From an uncultured Lachnospiraceae bacterium (GTDB taxonomy: Bacteria; Bacillota; Clostridia; Lachnospirales; Lachnospiraceae): 64,000 nt of DNA. The stretch is from assembly GCA_900316625.1 (NCBI GenBank), contig ONDO01000003.1, positions 35,484 to 99,483 of the forward strand. Reading direction: 5' to 3'. Both the position numbers and the translations under genes were made by a program. This document shows, piece after piece, positions 34,591 through 44,065 of this stretch (position 1 is its first letter; every line of letters begins with the position of its first letter). The notes under the pieces were generated by a model, which saw nothing but the letters and a program-made list of their open reading frames with translations, did not search any database and was not told the DNA's origin.

Positions 34591-35814
34591 TTATTTTTGA
34601 AAATGCTTTGTCATTCTGTCTACGGCCTCGACCGTATTCTCATAGCTTCCGAAGGCTGTCAGACGGAAATAACCCTCCCCATGAGGTCCAAAACCTGATC
34701 CAGGTGTACCGACAACGCCGACCTTCTCTAATAATTCATCGAAGAATTCCCAGCTGGTCATCTGATTCGGTGTCTTCAGCCAGATATATGGTGCATCCAC
34801 ACCTCCGGATACTGTAAATCCAGCCTCTTTTAATCCTTTCAGAATATAGGCTGCATTCTTCATATAATAATCTACCAGCTGCTTTACTTCTCTCTGACCT
34901 GCCTCGGAATAGACGGCCTCGCCCGCGCGCTGAATGATGTAAGGCGCACCATTGTACTTGGTGCTGTGTCTTCTTGCCCAGAGCTTATGAAGAGCTACTC
35001 CGTCACGAACCAGATCCTTGGGAACTACGGTATATCCAAGACGCACACCGGTAAAGCCTGCATTCTTGGAGAAGGAATGGAGTTCGATGGCACAGGTTCT
35101 CGCTCCCTTACACTCATAGATACTGTGAGGAATTCCATCTGTTCTGATATATGCTTCATAAGCTGCATCATAGATAATGATGGAGCTATGTTCATTCGCA
35201 TAATCCACCCACTTCTGGAGTTCTTCTTTATTGATGACTGCTCCGGTCGGATTGTTAGGGAAGCAGAGATAGATAAGATCAGCTTCCTGCTCTGGAAGTT
35301 GAGGAGCAAATCCATGCTCTGCATCACAAGGCATATAAACGATGCGGTCAAAGAGACCACGTTCCTCGTCATAATCCCCTGCTCTTCCTGCCATAACATT
35401 CGAATCAACATATACAGGATAAACCGGGTCGCAGACTGCAATTACATTATCTAAGGAGAAGATCTCCTGAATATTGGCACTGTCACTCTTTGCACCATCT
35501 GACACGAAGATTTCATCCGCTGCAATATCACATCCACGCTCTTCGTAATCATGCTTTGCAATCGCTGTGCGAAGGAATTCATATCCAAGATCCGGAGCAT
35601 ATCCATGGAAGGTCTTTGCCTGTCCCATTTCGTCCACAGCACTGTGAAGAGCACTGATGACGGAATCCGTCAGAGGCTGTGTTACATCACCGATTCCCAG
35701 ACGAATGATCTTCTGATCGGGATTTGCTTCCTGATAGGCTGATACTTTCTTTGCAATGTCAGAGAAGAGGTAGCTTCCCGGGAGTTTTTCATAATTGTCG
35801 TTAATCTTTACCAT
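34591..35814 (-). CDS. dapL: LL-diaminopimelate aminotransferase
   Basis: PLP enzyme that converts tetrahydrodipicolinate directly to LL-DAP, bypassing the acylated dap steps. The 407-aa protein has the N-terminal INDNYEKLPGSYLF typical of DapL, CFPNNPTGAV, YDAAYEAYI and the PLP Lys in HSFSKNAGFTGVRLG. I chose the ATG at 35814 (AAAGGAAAAAGAAT upstream) rather than the in-frame GTG at 35832. It gives DAP for lysine and cell wall. Confidence 0.96.
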   Translation of the reverse strand: MVKINDNYEKLPGSYLFSDIAKKVSAYQEANPDQKIIRLGIGDVTQPLTDSVISALHSAVDEMGQAKTFHGYAPDLGYEFLRTAIAKHDYEERGCDIAADEIFVSDGAKSDSANIQEIFSLDNVIAVCDPVYPVYVDSNVMAGRAGDYDEERGLFDRIVYMPCDAEHGFAPQLPEQEADLIYLCFPNNPTGAVINKEELQKWVDYANEHSSIIIYDAAYEAYIRTDGIPHSIYECKGARTCAIELHSFSKNAGFTGVRLGYTVVPKDLVRDGVALHKLWARRHSTKYNGAPYIIQRAGEAVYSEAGQREVKQLVDYYMKNAAYILKGLKEAGFTVSGGVDAPYIWLKTPNQMTSWEFFDELLEKVGVVGTPGSGFGPHGEGYFRLTAFGSYENTVEAVDRMTKHFQK

Positions 35815-35887
35815 ATTCTTTTTCCTTTTCACGCCAAATGCCGGGCAGAAACTGCCCGGCGAACTTAGCTTTTGCTATCTTTTATTT

Positions 35888-37642
35888 TTATTCCACATCC
35901 TGGAGTGCTGCAATATCTTCTTCTCCGGTTCTTACCTTAACAACTTTGGCAATGCTATATACAAAGATTTTACCATCACCAATATGGCCTGTATAGAGCG
36001 CTTTCTTCGCAGCCTCTATCACATCTTCTACAGGAATCTTTGCAACAACAACTTCTACCTTAGTCTTAGGGAGCAGAGTGGAATCGACAATTGCACCACG
36101 ATATCTCTCAGAGGATCCCCTCTGGATTCCACAACCCATGACCTGGCTCATGGTCATGCCGGTGACACCAAGTTCATTCATCGCCTTCTTCAAGGCATCG
36201 AACTTTGCAAGCTTGCAGATGATTACCACCTTATGCATTCCGGTATCTAATTCAGGAGCGAGAGCTGCTTCAGTATGTACAGGAACTGCAGCGCTTATCT
36301 TCGCCTCACTTGCCTCTTCATATACATCCGTTCCCAGATCCGTATTCTCATTTGCATCCACGGTCATATCTGTTACATCAGAGATTGCAAAACCGGAATA
36401 TGCACTGGTCAGACCATGTTCATGATAATCCAGTCCATCGATTTCAACCTGTTCCGGAACTCGAAGGCCGATCGTCTTATCGATCAGCTTGAAGATAATG
36501 AACATTGTTACAAGAACGAAAGCATCAATTGCTACAAGACCAACTGCCTGAATGCCCAGCTGAGCAAATCCACCACCATAGAAGAGGCCAAGACCTACTC
36601 CATCATCACCTGTAGAGAAGAGACCAACAGCAAGGGTGCCCCAGATACCATTTACCATATGAACAGATACCGCACCAACGGGGTCATCAATCTTCGCAAT
36701 GTTATCAAAGAATTCAACAGAGAGTACTACAAGGAATCCAGCAACAAGACCGATGAAGAAAGCTCCTACAGGAGATACACAATCAGCACCGGCTGTAATT
36801 GCAACCAGACCTGCAAGTGAACCATTCAGTGTCATGGATACATCCGGCTTACCATAACGGAACCAGGTGAAGACCATGGTAACTACCGTTGAAACAGCAG
36901 CTGCAAGGTTTGTTGTCATAAATGCCAGGCTTGCTTCGTAAGCTGCATCCGCGCTGTCCATTGCGATGGTAGAACCACCATTGAAACCAAACCAGCAGAA
37001 CCAGAGGATAAATACACCAAGTGCTGCTGCCGTCAGGTTATGTCCGGGAATTGCTCTTGCCTTACCATCTTTGCCATACTTACCAATACGAGGTCCAAGA
37101 AGTGCTGCCCCAAGGCAAGCGATAACACCACCGACGTTATGTACCAGGGCAGATCCGGCGAAATCGTGGAAGCCCATTCCAGCGAGCCAGCCACCGCCCC
37201 AGCCCCAGTGTCCGGTAATCGGATAGACGAGAAGAGAGATTGCTGCAGAGTATACACAATAAGCTTTGAAATTGGTTCTCTCTGCCATGGAGCCTGAAAC
37301 GATTGTTGCTGCTGTTGCACAGAAGACGGTTTCAAAGATAACGAAGCACCAAAGGGGGATTCCCTGGGCTACGGTGCTGTTCTCTGCGGTATACATACCG
37401 CGGATGAAAAAGTCCGGTCTGCCGACCAGTCCACCAAGGCCTCCGTTGAACATTAAGCCGAAGCCAATGAGCCAGAAGCAAGGAGTTCCGATGCAGAAGT
37501 CCATCATATTTTTCATCAGAATGTTACCTGTGTTTTTTGCTCTTGTAAGACCTGCCTCACAAAGTGCAAATCCAGCCTGCATAAAGTAAACCAATGCCGC
37601 ACAGATCAGCACCCAGATGACGGATGTTAAACTGATATCCAT
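35888..37642 (-). CDS. amt: Ammonium transporter with C-terminal PII domain (Amt-GlnB fusion)
   Basis: A 584-aa protein. Residues 1 to about 400 are an Amt channel with eleven helices (FALCEAGLTRAKNT, GGWLAGMGFHDFAGS, HNVGG). A linker (about 400-460) leads to a PII domain (about 465-575) with the C-terminal signature TGHIGDGKIFV. The T-loop keeps its length, but the uridylylated Tyr of GlnB is replaced (YRGAIVDST instead of YRGAEYMVD). It should thus respond to nucleotides or 2-oxoglutarate but not to GlnD. The start is the third in-frame ATG, placed 8 bases after AAAGGAGA. It lies behind its own promoter and attenuator. Confidence 0.93.
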   Translation of the reverse strand: MDISLTSVIWVLICAALVYFMQAGFALCEAGLTRAKNTGNILMKNMMDFCIGTPCFWLIGFGLMFNGGLGGLVGRPDFFIRGMYTAENSTVAQGIPLWCFVIFETVFCATAATIVSGSMAERTNFKAYCVYSAAISLLVYPITGHWGWGGGWLAGMGFHDFAGSALVHNVGGVIACLGAALLGPRIGKYGKDGKARAIPGHNLTAAALGVFILWFCWFGFNGGSTIAMDSADAAYEASLAFMTTNLAAAVSTVVTMVFTWFRYGKPDVSMTLNGSLAGLVAITAGADCVSPVGAFFIGLVAGFLVVLSVEFFDNIAKIDDPVGAVSVHMVNGIWGTLAVGLFSTGDDGVGLGLFYGGGFAQLGIQAVGLVAIDAFVLVTMFIIFKLIDKTIGLRVPEQVEIDGLDYHEHGLTSAYSGFAISDVTDMTVDANENTDLGTDVYEEASEAKISAAVPVHTEAALAPELDTGMHKVVIICKLAKFDALKKAMNELGVTGMTMSQVMGCGIQRGSSERYRGAIVDSTLLPKTKVEVVVAKIPVEDVIEAAKKALYTGHIGDGKIFVYSIAKVVKVRTGEEDIAALQDVE

Positions 37643-37713
37643 TTTCATTCTCCTTTCGAATCCCAATTAATATCTATGCACAACATGTGTTAACCCATGT
37701 TATTGCCAAAGAA

Positions 37714-37750
37714 ACAAAAAAAGTCGGTCGAGGATTTCCTCAACCGACTT
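37714..37750 (-). terminator. Intrinsic terminator in the amt leader / after gltD
   Basis: On the minus strand AAGTCGGT (37750-37743) pairs with ACCGACTT (37728-37721), with GAGG/CCTC inside and one mismatch, followed by seven T residues. It ends the gltBD transcript. Because a promoter lies upstream of it (37775-37803), it can also attenuate amt. Confidence 0.88.
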
Positions 37751-37758
37751 CTTTGTCG
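37745..37758 (-). promoter_or_regulatory. Candidate antiterminator hairpin, amt leader
   Basis: CGAC-AAAGAA-GTCG on the minus strand gives a 4-bp stem and a six-base loop with A at position 1 and G at position 4. It overlaps the 5' arm of the terminator, so the two structures exclude each other. It is weaker than the gltB and glnN copies. Confidence 0.5.
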
Positions 37759-37774
37759 TTCTTTATGTTTTCGG

Positions 37775-37803
37775 AGTATAGACTTTTTGCAAAAATCCGT
37801 CAA
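37775..37803 (-). promoter_or_regulatory. Promoter of the amt leader
   Basis: TTGACG and TATACT on the minus strand with a 17-base spacer, located between the gltD stop and the terminator. The expected start, near 37768, leaves about 10 bases before the antiterminator hairpin. Confidence 0.65.
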
Positions 37804-37828
37804 TACCCTTTTTCAAAAAATTATAAAA

Positions 37829-39325
37829 TTATAAAGCGGAATATCCCATCAGATATTCATCCACCTCTTTGGCAGCCCCTCTGCCTTCTACAATACCCCA
37901 GACAACCAGAGACTGACCACGATGCATATCGCCCGCTGTAAATACTCCCGGGACGGAAGTCTTATAGCTTCCCTCCGCCGTCTCGATCACACTACGATTG
38001 GTTTCCTTTACACCAAAAGCCTCTGGAACATAGTCCTCTGCCCCCAGGAAGCCTGCAGCAATCAGTAACATGTCACAGGGGTAGGTCTTCTCCGAACCAG
38101 CCACTTCTGTCATCTTTCCGGCAGCAAAAGAAACCTGTACGGTAGTAATCGCCTTAATTCCACCATCTTTTTTGGTCTCGACAGACTTCACGGTCGTCTC
38201 ATAGATTCTTGGATCATCTCCAAAGAGAGCAATTGCCTCCTCCTGACCATAATCTGTCTTCAACGTTTTCGGCCACTCCGGCCAGGGATTCGATGCCGCC
38301 CTTTCTACAGGGGGACAGGGCATCATCTCTAACTGTAATACAGACTTCGCCCCCTGACGAATCGAGGTAGCCAGGCAGTCGTTACCAGTATCACCACCAC
38401 CGACGATTACAACATGTTTTCCATAAGCATATTTTGCGAGGTTCTTATAATCTTTGGCCTCCGCACGTCCACCCTTTACTTTTCCATCTAACAGGTATTT
38501 GGTGGCCTGCGTCAGATAATCAACCGCATAATAAACGCCATCCACCTTTTCGGGATCAACCGCAGGCAGACTTCTAGCCTTCTTCGCGCCGCAGCAGAGC
38601 ACAATGGCATCGTAGCGCTTCTTCAGTTCGTCGTATGTGATATCTCTGCCGACATCCACACCGGTACAGAAGACAAGGCCCTCTTCTATCATCAGATCCT
38701 TACGTCTCTGGATCACATCCTTAGGCAGTTTCATATTGGGAATACCGTACATGAGAAGTCCTCCTACCCGGTCTTCCCTCTCATAGACTGTGACATTATG
38801 TCCACGACGATTCAGAAGATCCGCGCATGCAAGTCCGGCAGGCCCCGCACCTATGACGGCAATCTTCTTGTCACTACGGTTCTCAGGAATTCTGGGCTTC
38901 AGCGTTCCCTCTTCATATGCCTTCTCGATAACATAGAGTTCATTATCACGTACCGTTACCGGAGAACCATGTTCTCCTTCCGTGCATGCCTTCTCACAGA
39001 GAGCAGGGCAGACTCTTCCCGTGAATTCCGGGAAAGAATTTGTCTTCTGCAGTCTGGAATACGCATAGCCAGGAAGGCCATGATAGATCTCGTCATTCCA
39101 CTCAGGAATCAGATTATGGAGCGGACAGCCCGTTACCATTCCATGTAACTTCATTCCACTCTGGCAGAGCGGCACACCGCAATTCATGCAGCGTGCACCC
39201 TGCTCCATTCTCTCCGTATCGGACAGAGCCTCGTGGAAATAATCATAATTCTCGATTCTCTGCTGCGGAGGGATGTCCCTATTCTCTATTCTCTTATATT
39301 CTAAAAATCCGGTTGGCTTACCCAT
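37829..39325 (-). CDS. gltD: Glutamate synthase (NADPH) small subunit
   Basis: A 498-aa flavoprotein that passes electrons from NADPH to the large subunit. The N-terminal [4Fe-4S] ligands are in CMNCGVPLC and CPLHN, with CPALCEKAC further on. The first dinucleotide site is AVIGAGPAGLACADLL and the second VIVGGGDTGNDC. AGGAGGGC precedes the ATG. It follows gltB by 16 bases as one operon and ends at the terminator in the amt leader. Confidence 0.96.
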   Translation of the reverse strand: MGKPTGFLEYKRIENRDIPPQQRIENYDYFHEALSDTERMEQGARCMNCGVPLCQSGMKLHGMVTGCPLHNLIPEWNDEIYHGLPGYAYSRLQKTNSFPEFTGRVCPALCEKACTEGEHGSPVTVRDNELYVIEKAYEEGTLKPRIPENRSDKKIAVIGAGPAGLACADLLNRRGHNVTVYEREDRVGGLLMYGIPNMKLPKDVIQRRKDLMIEEGLVFCTGVDVGRDITYDELKKRYDAIVLCCGAKKARSLPAVDPEKVDGVYYAVDYLTQATKYLLDGKVKGGRAEAKDYKNLAKYAYGKHVVIVGGGDTGNDCLATSIRQGAKSVLQLEMMPCPPVERAASNPWPEWPKTLKTDYGQEEAIALFGDDPRIYETTVKSVETKKDGGIKAITTVQVSFAAGKMTEVAGSEKTYPCDMLLIAAGFLGAEDYVPEAFGVKETNRSVIETAEGSYKTSVPGVFTAGDMHRGQSLVVWGIVEGRGAAKEVDEYLMGYSAL

Positions 39326-39341
39326 TGTTCATGCCCTCCTG

Positions 39342-42300
39342 TCAGCCCTTACTGATCTCTTCGAATGCTTCTTCTACTGCATGTTCGTGAGAGATACCCT
39401 GTTCCTCAAATCTACTGATAGCGACGATCATACGCTGATAATCATTCGGTATGATCTTTTTGAAGAAGGGCAGATACTTGTTAAAATGATCTGCAATCTC
39501 TTTGCCAAGAAGAGAATCTGTTTCCTTTACGTAATCCTGTAGGATAGACTTCAGTTCAGCAACATCATATTTCTCTGTTACTTCCGTCATGCTGACCATA
39601 TCCTTGTTCAGCTTGCGATAGAGATCATGATCCATATCCAGAACATAAGCGATACCACCTGACATTCCGGCTGCAAGATTCTTACCGGTCTGACCCAGGA
39701 TAACCGCACGTCCTCCGGTCATGTATTCCAGACCGTGATCACCACAGCCTTCCGCTACAGCAGTTGCTCCAGAATTACGTACCAGGAAGCGCTCACCGGC
39801 AACACCGGTAATATAAGCTTTACCGCTGGTTGCACCGTAGAGTGCAACATTACCAACAATGATATTCTCTGATGCCTTGTAAGCGGCCTTTTTCGGAGGT
39901 ACTACAATGACTTTTCCTCCAGAGAGACCTTTTCCAAAGCCGTCATTTGCATCGCCGACCAGTCGAAGCGTGAGTCCCTTGGGAATGAAGGCGCCAAAGG
40001 ACTGTCCACCGGAACCCTCGCATTCTACCTGATAGGTATCTTCCTTCAGGCTCTCACCGAATTTCTCCGTCAGAACAGAACCGAGAATGGTACCCACGGT
40101 ACGATCCGTTCCCAGTACTCTTACCTTGGCCTTATGCCCTGTCTTCTTCTCAATCGCAGCCTTGAATTCCGGGAGGAGCAGACGTTCATCTACCGTCTTC
40201 TCGAGTTCAAAGTCATAGACCTTAGCCGGATCAAAATGCCTTCCTTCTGCTCCAGCAAAACGATCATCCAGAATTCCGGCAAGGTTAACAGTTGCAGCGC
40301 GATGGGTGATGGGATTCTTCTGAACCATCAGGCAGTCTGTACGTCCAATCATCTCGTCAACGGTTCTGAAGCCTAGCATTGCCATATATTCACGCAGTTC
40401 CTGTGCAACAAAGCACATGAAATTGATAACATGCTCAGGCTTACCCTTGAAGCGCTTTCTCAGTTCCGGATTCTGGGTTGCAATACCTGCAGGGCAGGTA
40501 TCCTTGGAGCATACACGCATCATCATGCATCCCATGGATACCAGCGGTGCGGTTGCAAATCCATATTCTTCTGCACCGAGGAGGGCAGCAATTGCAACGT
40601 CTCTTCCGGTCATCAGCTTACTATCTGTCTCCAGAATAACCTTCTCTCTTAAGCCATTCTCCATCAGGGTCTGGTGTGCTTCTGCAACACCCAGCTCCCA
40701 TGGAAGACCTGCATGGTGTACGGATGAGAAGGGAGCCGCACCGGTACCTCCGTCATATCCAGAGATCAGAATAACCTGAGCACCAGCCTTTGCGACACCG
40801 GATGCAATGGTACCTACACCAGCTTCCGATACCAGTTTTACAGAGATCCTGGCTCTTCTGTTTGCATTCTTAAGATCATAGATGAGCTGAGCCAGATCCT
40901 CAATGGAATAGATATCATGATGAGGAGGGGGTGAGATCAGAGACACACCCGGAGTGGAATAACGGGTACGTGCTACATGCGGATATACCTTTCTTCCAGG
41001 CAGGTTACCGCCTTCACCAGGTTTTGCACCCTGTGCCATCTTAATCTGAATCTCATCTCCGGATACCAGATAAGCTTCTGTCACACCGAATCTGCCGGAT
41101 GCGACCTGCTTCACGCGAGAATTCTTATCTGTTCCGAAACGCTTTTCCTCTTCTCCACCTTCACCGGTATTCGATCTTCCACCTAACTGATTCATGGCAA
41201 TTGCCATCGTCTCATGGGCTTCCGGGGAGATAGAGCCGAAGGACATCGCACCCGTCTGGAAGCGCTTCACGATAGATTCAATCGGTTCTACTTCTTCAAT
41301 GGGTACTGGCTTATTCTTGGGCGCGAAGTCCATAAGTCCACGGAGGGTATGGGGCTTCTCATCATCCACAAGGGCGGTATATTCTTTGAAGGTTTCGTAA
41401 CTCTTTCCTCGTACCGCCTGCTGAAGAGTAACAATGGTTTCCGGACGATACATATGATCTTCTGCCTTGGGGCCGGATCTTAACTTGTGGAATCCATTAC
41501 TATCAAGGGTTGTATCTTCTGTCAGTCCCAGCGGGTCGTAAGCATTATCATGGCGGAAGGTAACTCCTTCTGCGATCTCCTTCAGGCCGATACCACCGAT
41601 ACGGCTGACAGTACCGGTAAAGTACTTATCAATCACCTCTTTGGAGAGACCAATTGCCTCGAAGATTCTGGCAGACTGATAAGACTGCAGGGTAGAGATA
41701 CCCATCTTGGCTGCAATCTTAACAATGCCCATGAGAACAGCCTTATTGTAATCGTCGATGGCCGTATGATAATCCTTATCCAGGATGCCCTTGTCAATCA
41801 GTTCAGCAATGCATTCCTGTGCCAGATATGGATAGATTGCACGCGCGCCAAAGCCCAGAAGAGTTGCAAACTGATGCACTTCCCGAGGCTCTCCGGACTC
41901 CAGGATCAGGGAGACTGCGGTACGCTTCTTGGTACGAACCAGATGCTGTTCCACAGAAGAAACAGCCAGAAGGGACGGCATGGGAACATGGTTCTCATCG
42001 ACGCCACGATCCGACAGAATGATGATATTGTATCCACGCTCAAAAGCACGGTCAACCTGAACATTGAGCTGCTCCAGAGCATGCTCCAGAGAGGTATTCT
42101 TGTAATAGAGGATCGGAATGGTGGTCGAACGGAGTCCCGGCTGATCAAGAGAACGAATCTTCAGAATATCAACACCGGTCAGAATAGGATGGTTAACCTC
42201 AAGCACTCTGCAGTTCTGGCTGGACTCTTCGAGTAGATTACCATCTGATCCGATATAGACCGTGGTATCCGTAACAATCTTCTCACGCAGGGAATCAATC

Positions 42301-43859
42301 GGGGGATTGGTAACCTGCGCAAAGAGCTGCTTAAAGTAGCAGAAGAGATTCTGATGCTTCTCGGACAATACAGCCAGAGGAACATCGTGACCCATCGAAA
42401 CCGTTGGCTCCAGGCCATTCTCAGCCATGGGCAGGATCATCTCATGCACATCTTCATAGGAATAACCGAACACCTTATACAGACGATCTCTTAATTTCTG
42501 TTCGTAAGTCGGAATCTTCTTGTTGGGAATCTTCAGATCCTCCAGATGCAGAAGCGACATATCCAGCCACTCACCATAGGGCTTTCTCTTCGCATAGTAT
42601 TCCTTAACCTCATCATCCGGGATCAGGCGTCCCTCTCTGGTATCGATCAGAAGAATTCTTCCTGGCATCAGACGGGATTTCTTCACAATGTGCTCCGCAG
42701 AAATCTCCAGAACACCAACCTCTGATGACAGGATCAGTCGATTATCATCGGTAATGTAATAACGGCTGGGGCGAAGACCATTACGGTCAAGAGACGCTCC
42801 CACCATATCTCCATCGGAGAAGAGGATCGCTGCCGGTCCATCCCAGGGTTCCATCATCGTCGCATAATAGTGATAGAAATCTGCCTTCTCCTGGTCCATG
42901 AAAGAGTTGTTCTTCCAGGGTTCCGGAATGGTCGCCATCACAGCGAGAGGAAGATCCATTCCATTCATGTAGAGGAATTCCAGCGTATTATCAAGAATTG
43001 CAGAATCCGAACCATCCTTGTCCACAACAGGGCAGATCTTATCCATGTCATCTTCGAGAATCGGGGAAGACATGGTCTCCTCACGAGCAATCATACGGTC
43101 TACATTTCCTCGAATGGTATTGATCTCACCATTATGAGCGATCATACGATAAGGATGGGCCCTCTTCCAGCTGGGAGTTGTATTCGTAGAGAAACGGCTA
43201 TGGACAATCGCAATCGCAGATTCATAGTCCTTGTCTCTCAGATCCGTATAGAAACGACGCAACTGGGTAACCAGAAACATTCCCTTATAGACAATCGTTC
43301 TACTGGACAGGGAGCAGATATAGGTATCCTCTGCGGACTGCTCGAACTCTCTCATTAGAACGAAGAGCTTACGGTCGAAGTCGATTCCCTGTGCAGTATC
43401 CTCCGGTCTCTTTAAGAAGGCCTGAGAAATATAGGGCATGCAGTCATAGGCAGCCTTGCCCAGTATGCCTGCTTCCGTAGGTACATCTCTCCATCCGAGA
43501 ACCATGAGCCCATTCTTCTCTGCGATGACACGGAACATCCGCTGCATCATGGTTCTCTTTACCCTGTCCTGAGGGAAGAAGAACATACCAATTCCGTAGT
43601 CTCTCGCTTCTCCAAGGTCCATCCCCTGGTCTGCACAAACCTTGGAGAAAAACTTGTGGGATATCTGAAGCAGGATGCCGACACCATCACCGACTTTTCC
43701 GCTCGCATCCTTACCTGCGCGATGTTCCAGCCGCTCAACAATGGTCAGTGCATCTTCCACATTTCTGTGATCCGGCTTACCATCGATATTCACGACAGTT
43801 CCGATACCGCAGGCATCATGTTCCCGTTCGTTGTATAGTAACTCCTCACTTAATGCCAT
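39342..43859 (-). CDS. gltB: Glutamate synthase (NADPH) large subunit
   Basis: Makes two glutamates from glutamine and 2-oxoglutarate. I chose the ATG at 43859 (MALSEELL, with GGAAAGGAAAAAG upstream), giving 1505 aa. A short propeptide ends at HDA before CGIG, whose Cys is the amidotransferase nucleophile. The FMN barrel is followed by the 3Fe-4S motif CMMMRVCSKDTC, and a GXG-repeat helix domain ends the protein. It is full length. It lies downstream of pyrG, GS-like and ANTAR genes and behind its own promoter, antiterminator hairpin and terminator. Confidence 0.97.
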   Translation of the reverse strand: MALSEELLYNEREHDACGIGTVVNIDGKPDHRNVEDALTIVERLEHRAGKDASGKVGDGVGILLQISHKFFSKVCADQGMDLGEARDYGIGMFFFPQDRVKRTMMQRMFRVIAEKNGLMVLGWRDVPTEAGILGKAAYDCMPYISQAFLKRPEDTAQGIDFDRKLFVLMREFEQSAEDTYICSLSSRTIVYKGMFLVTQLRRFYTDLRDKDYESAIAIVHSRFSTNTTPSWKRAHPYRMIAHNGEINTIRGNVDRMIAREETMSSPILEDDMDKICPVVDKDGSDSAILDNTLEFLYMNGMDLPLAVMATIPEPWKNNSFMDQEKADFYHYYATMMEPWDGPAAILFSDGDMVGASLDRNGLRPSRYYITDDNRLILSSEVGVLEISAEHIVKKSRLMPGRILLIDTREGRLIPDDEVKEYYAKRKPYGEWLDMSLLHLEDLKIPNKKIPTYEQKLRDRLYKVFGYSYEDVHEMILPMAENGLEPTVSMGHDVPLAVLSEKHQNLFCYFKQLFAQVTNPPIDSLREKIVTDTTVYIGSDGNLLEESSQNCRVLEVNHPILTGVDILKIRSLDQPGLRSTTIPILYYKNTSLEHALEQLNVQVDRAFERGYNIIILSDRGVDENHVPMPSLLAVSSVEQHLVRTKKRTAVSLILESGEPREVHQFATLLGFGARAIYPYLAQECIAELIDKGILDKDYHTAIDDYNKAVLMGIVKIAAKMGISTLQSYQSARIFEAIGLSKEVIDKYFTGTVSRIGGIGLKEIAEGVTFRHDNAYDPLGLTEDTTLDSNGFHKLRSGPKAEDHMYRPETIVTLQQAVRGKSYETFKEYTALVDDEKPHTLRGLMDFAPKNKPVPIEEVEPIESIVKRFQTGAMSFGSISPEAHETMAIAMNQLGGRSNTGEGGEEEKRFGTDKNSRVKQVASGRFGVTEAYLVSGDEIQIKMAQGAKPGEGGNLPGRKVYPHVARTRYSTPGVSLISPPPHHDIYSIEDLAQLIYDLKNANRRARISVKLVSEAGVGTIASGVAKAGAQVILISGYDGGTGAAPFSSVHHAGLPWELGVAEAHQTLMENGLREKVILETDSKLMTGRDVAIAALLGAEEYGFATAPLVSMGCMMMRVCSKDTCPAGIATQNPELRKRFKGKPEHVINFMCFVAQELREYMAMLGFRTVDEMIGRTDCLMVQKNPITHRAATVNLAGILDDRFAGAEGRHFDPAKVYDFELEKTVDERLLLPEFKAAIEKKTGHKAKVRVLGTDRTVGTILGSVLTEKFGESLKEDTYQVECEGSGGQSFGAFIPKGLTLRLVGDANDGFGKGLSGGKVIVVPPKKAAYKASENIIVGNVALYGATSGKAYITGVAGERFLVRNSGATAVAEGCGDHGLEYMTGGRAVILGQTGKNLAAGMSGGIAYVLDMDHDLYRKLNKDMVSMTEVTEKYDVAELKSILQDYVKETDSLLGKEIADHFNKYLPFFKKIIPNDYQRMIVAISRFEEQGISHEHAVEEAFEEISKG

Positions 43860-43915
43860 TTCTTTTTCCTTTCCTGTTATCATGAAGCAGCCAGTCGAAT
43901 ACTGATAACACATTC

Positions 43916-43979
43916 AAAAAGGCGTCTGCAGAAGAAACAACCGAAAAGAATTCTTTCGGAGTCTTCTGCAGACGCCTTT
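43916..43979 (-). terminator. Strong intrinsic terminator in the gltB leader
   Basis: An 18-bp perfect stem: minus-strand AAAGGCGTCTGCAGAAGA (43979-43962) with its complement (43935-43918). The loop contains a secondary hairpin (CCGAAA/TTTCGG), and TTTTT follows. It ends the pyrG/GS-like/ANTAR transcript and also lies within the leader started by the promoter at 44006-44034. Confidence 0.95.
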
Positions 43980-43985
43980 GTCTGC
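43968..43985 (-). promoter_or_regulatory. Candidate ANTAR-target antiterminator hairpin, gltB leader
   Basis: GCAGAC-AAAGGC-GTCTGC on the minus strand is a perfect 6-bp stem with a six-base loop carrying A1 and G4, the pattern known for ANTAR RNA targets. Its 3' half is the start of the terminator stem, so only one can form. The usual upstream partner hairpin (P1) is not clear. Confidence 0.7.
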
Positions 43986-44005
43986 TCATTCTTTGAATTT
44001 AATTC

Positions 44006-44034
44006 ATCTTATACTTGACTTATGTTCATGTCAA
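44006..44034 (-). promoter_or_regulatory. Promoter of the gltB leader
   Basis: TTGACA (44034-44029) and TAAGAT (44011-44006) on the minus strand with a 17-base spacer. The expected start is near 43999. TTGAC-10-GTCAA overlaps the -35 as an inverted repeat and could be an operator. Confidence 0.7.
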
Positions 44035-44065
44035 TACATTTTTTGAGAAACAGAAAAAAACTGCC

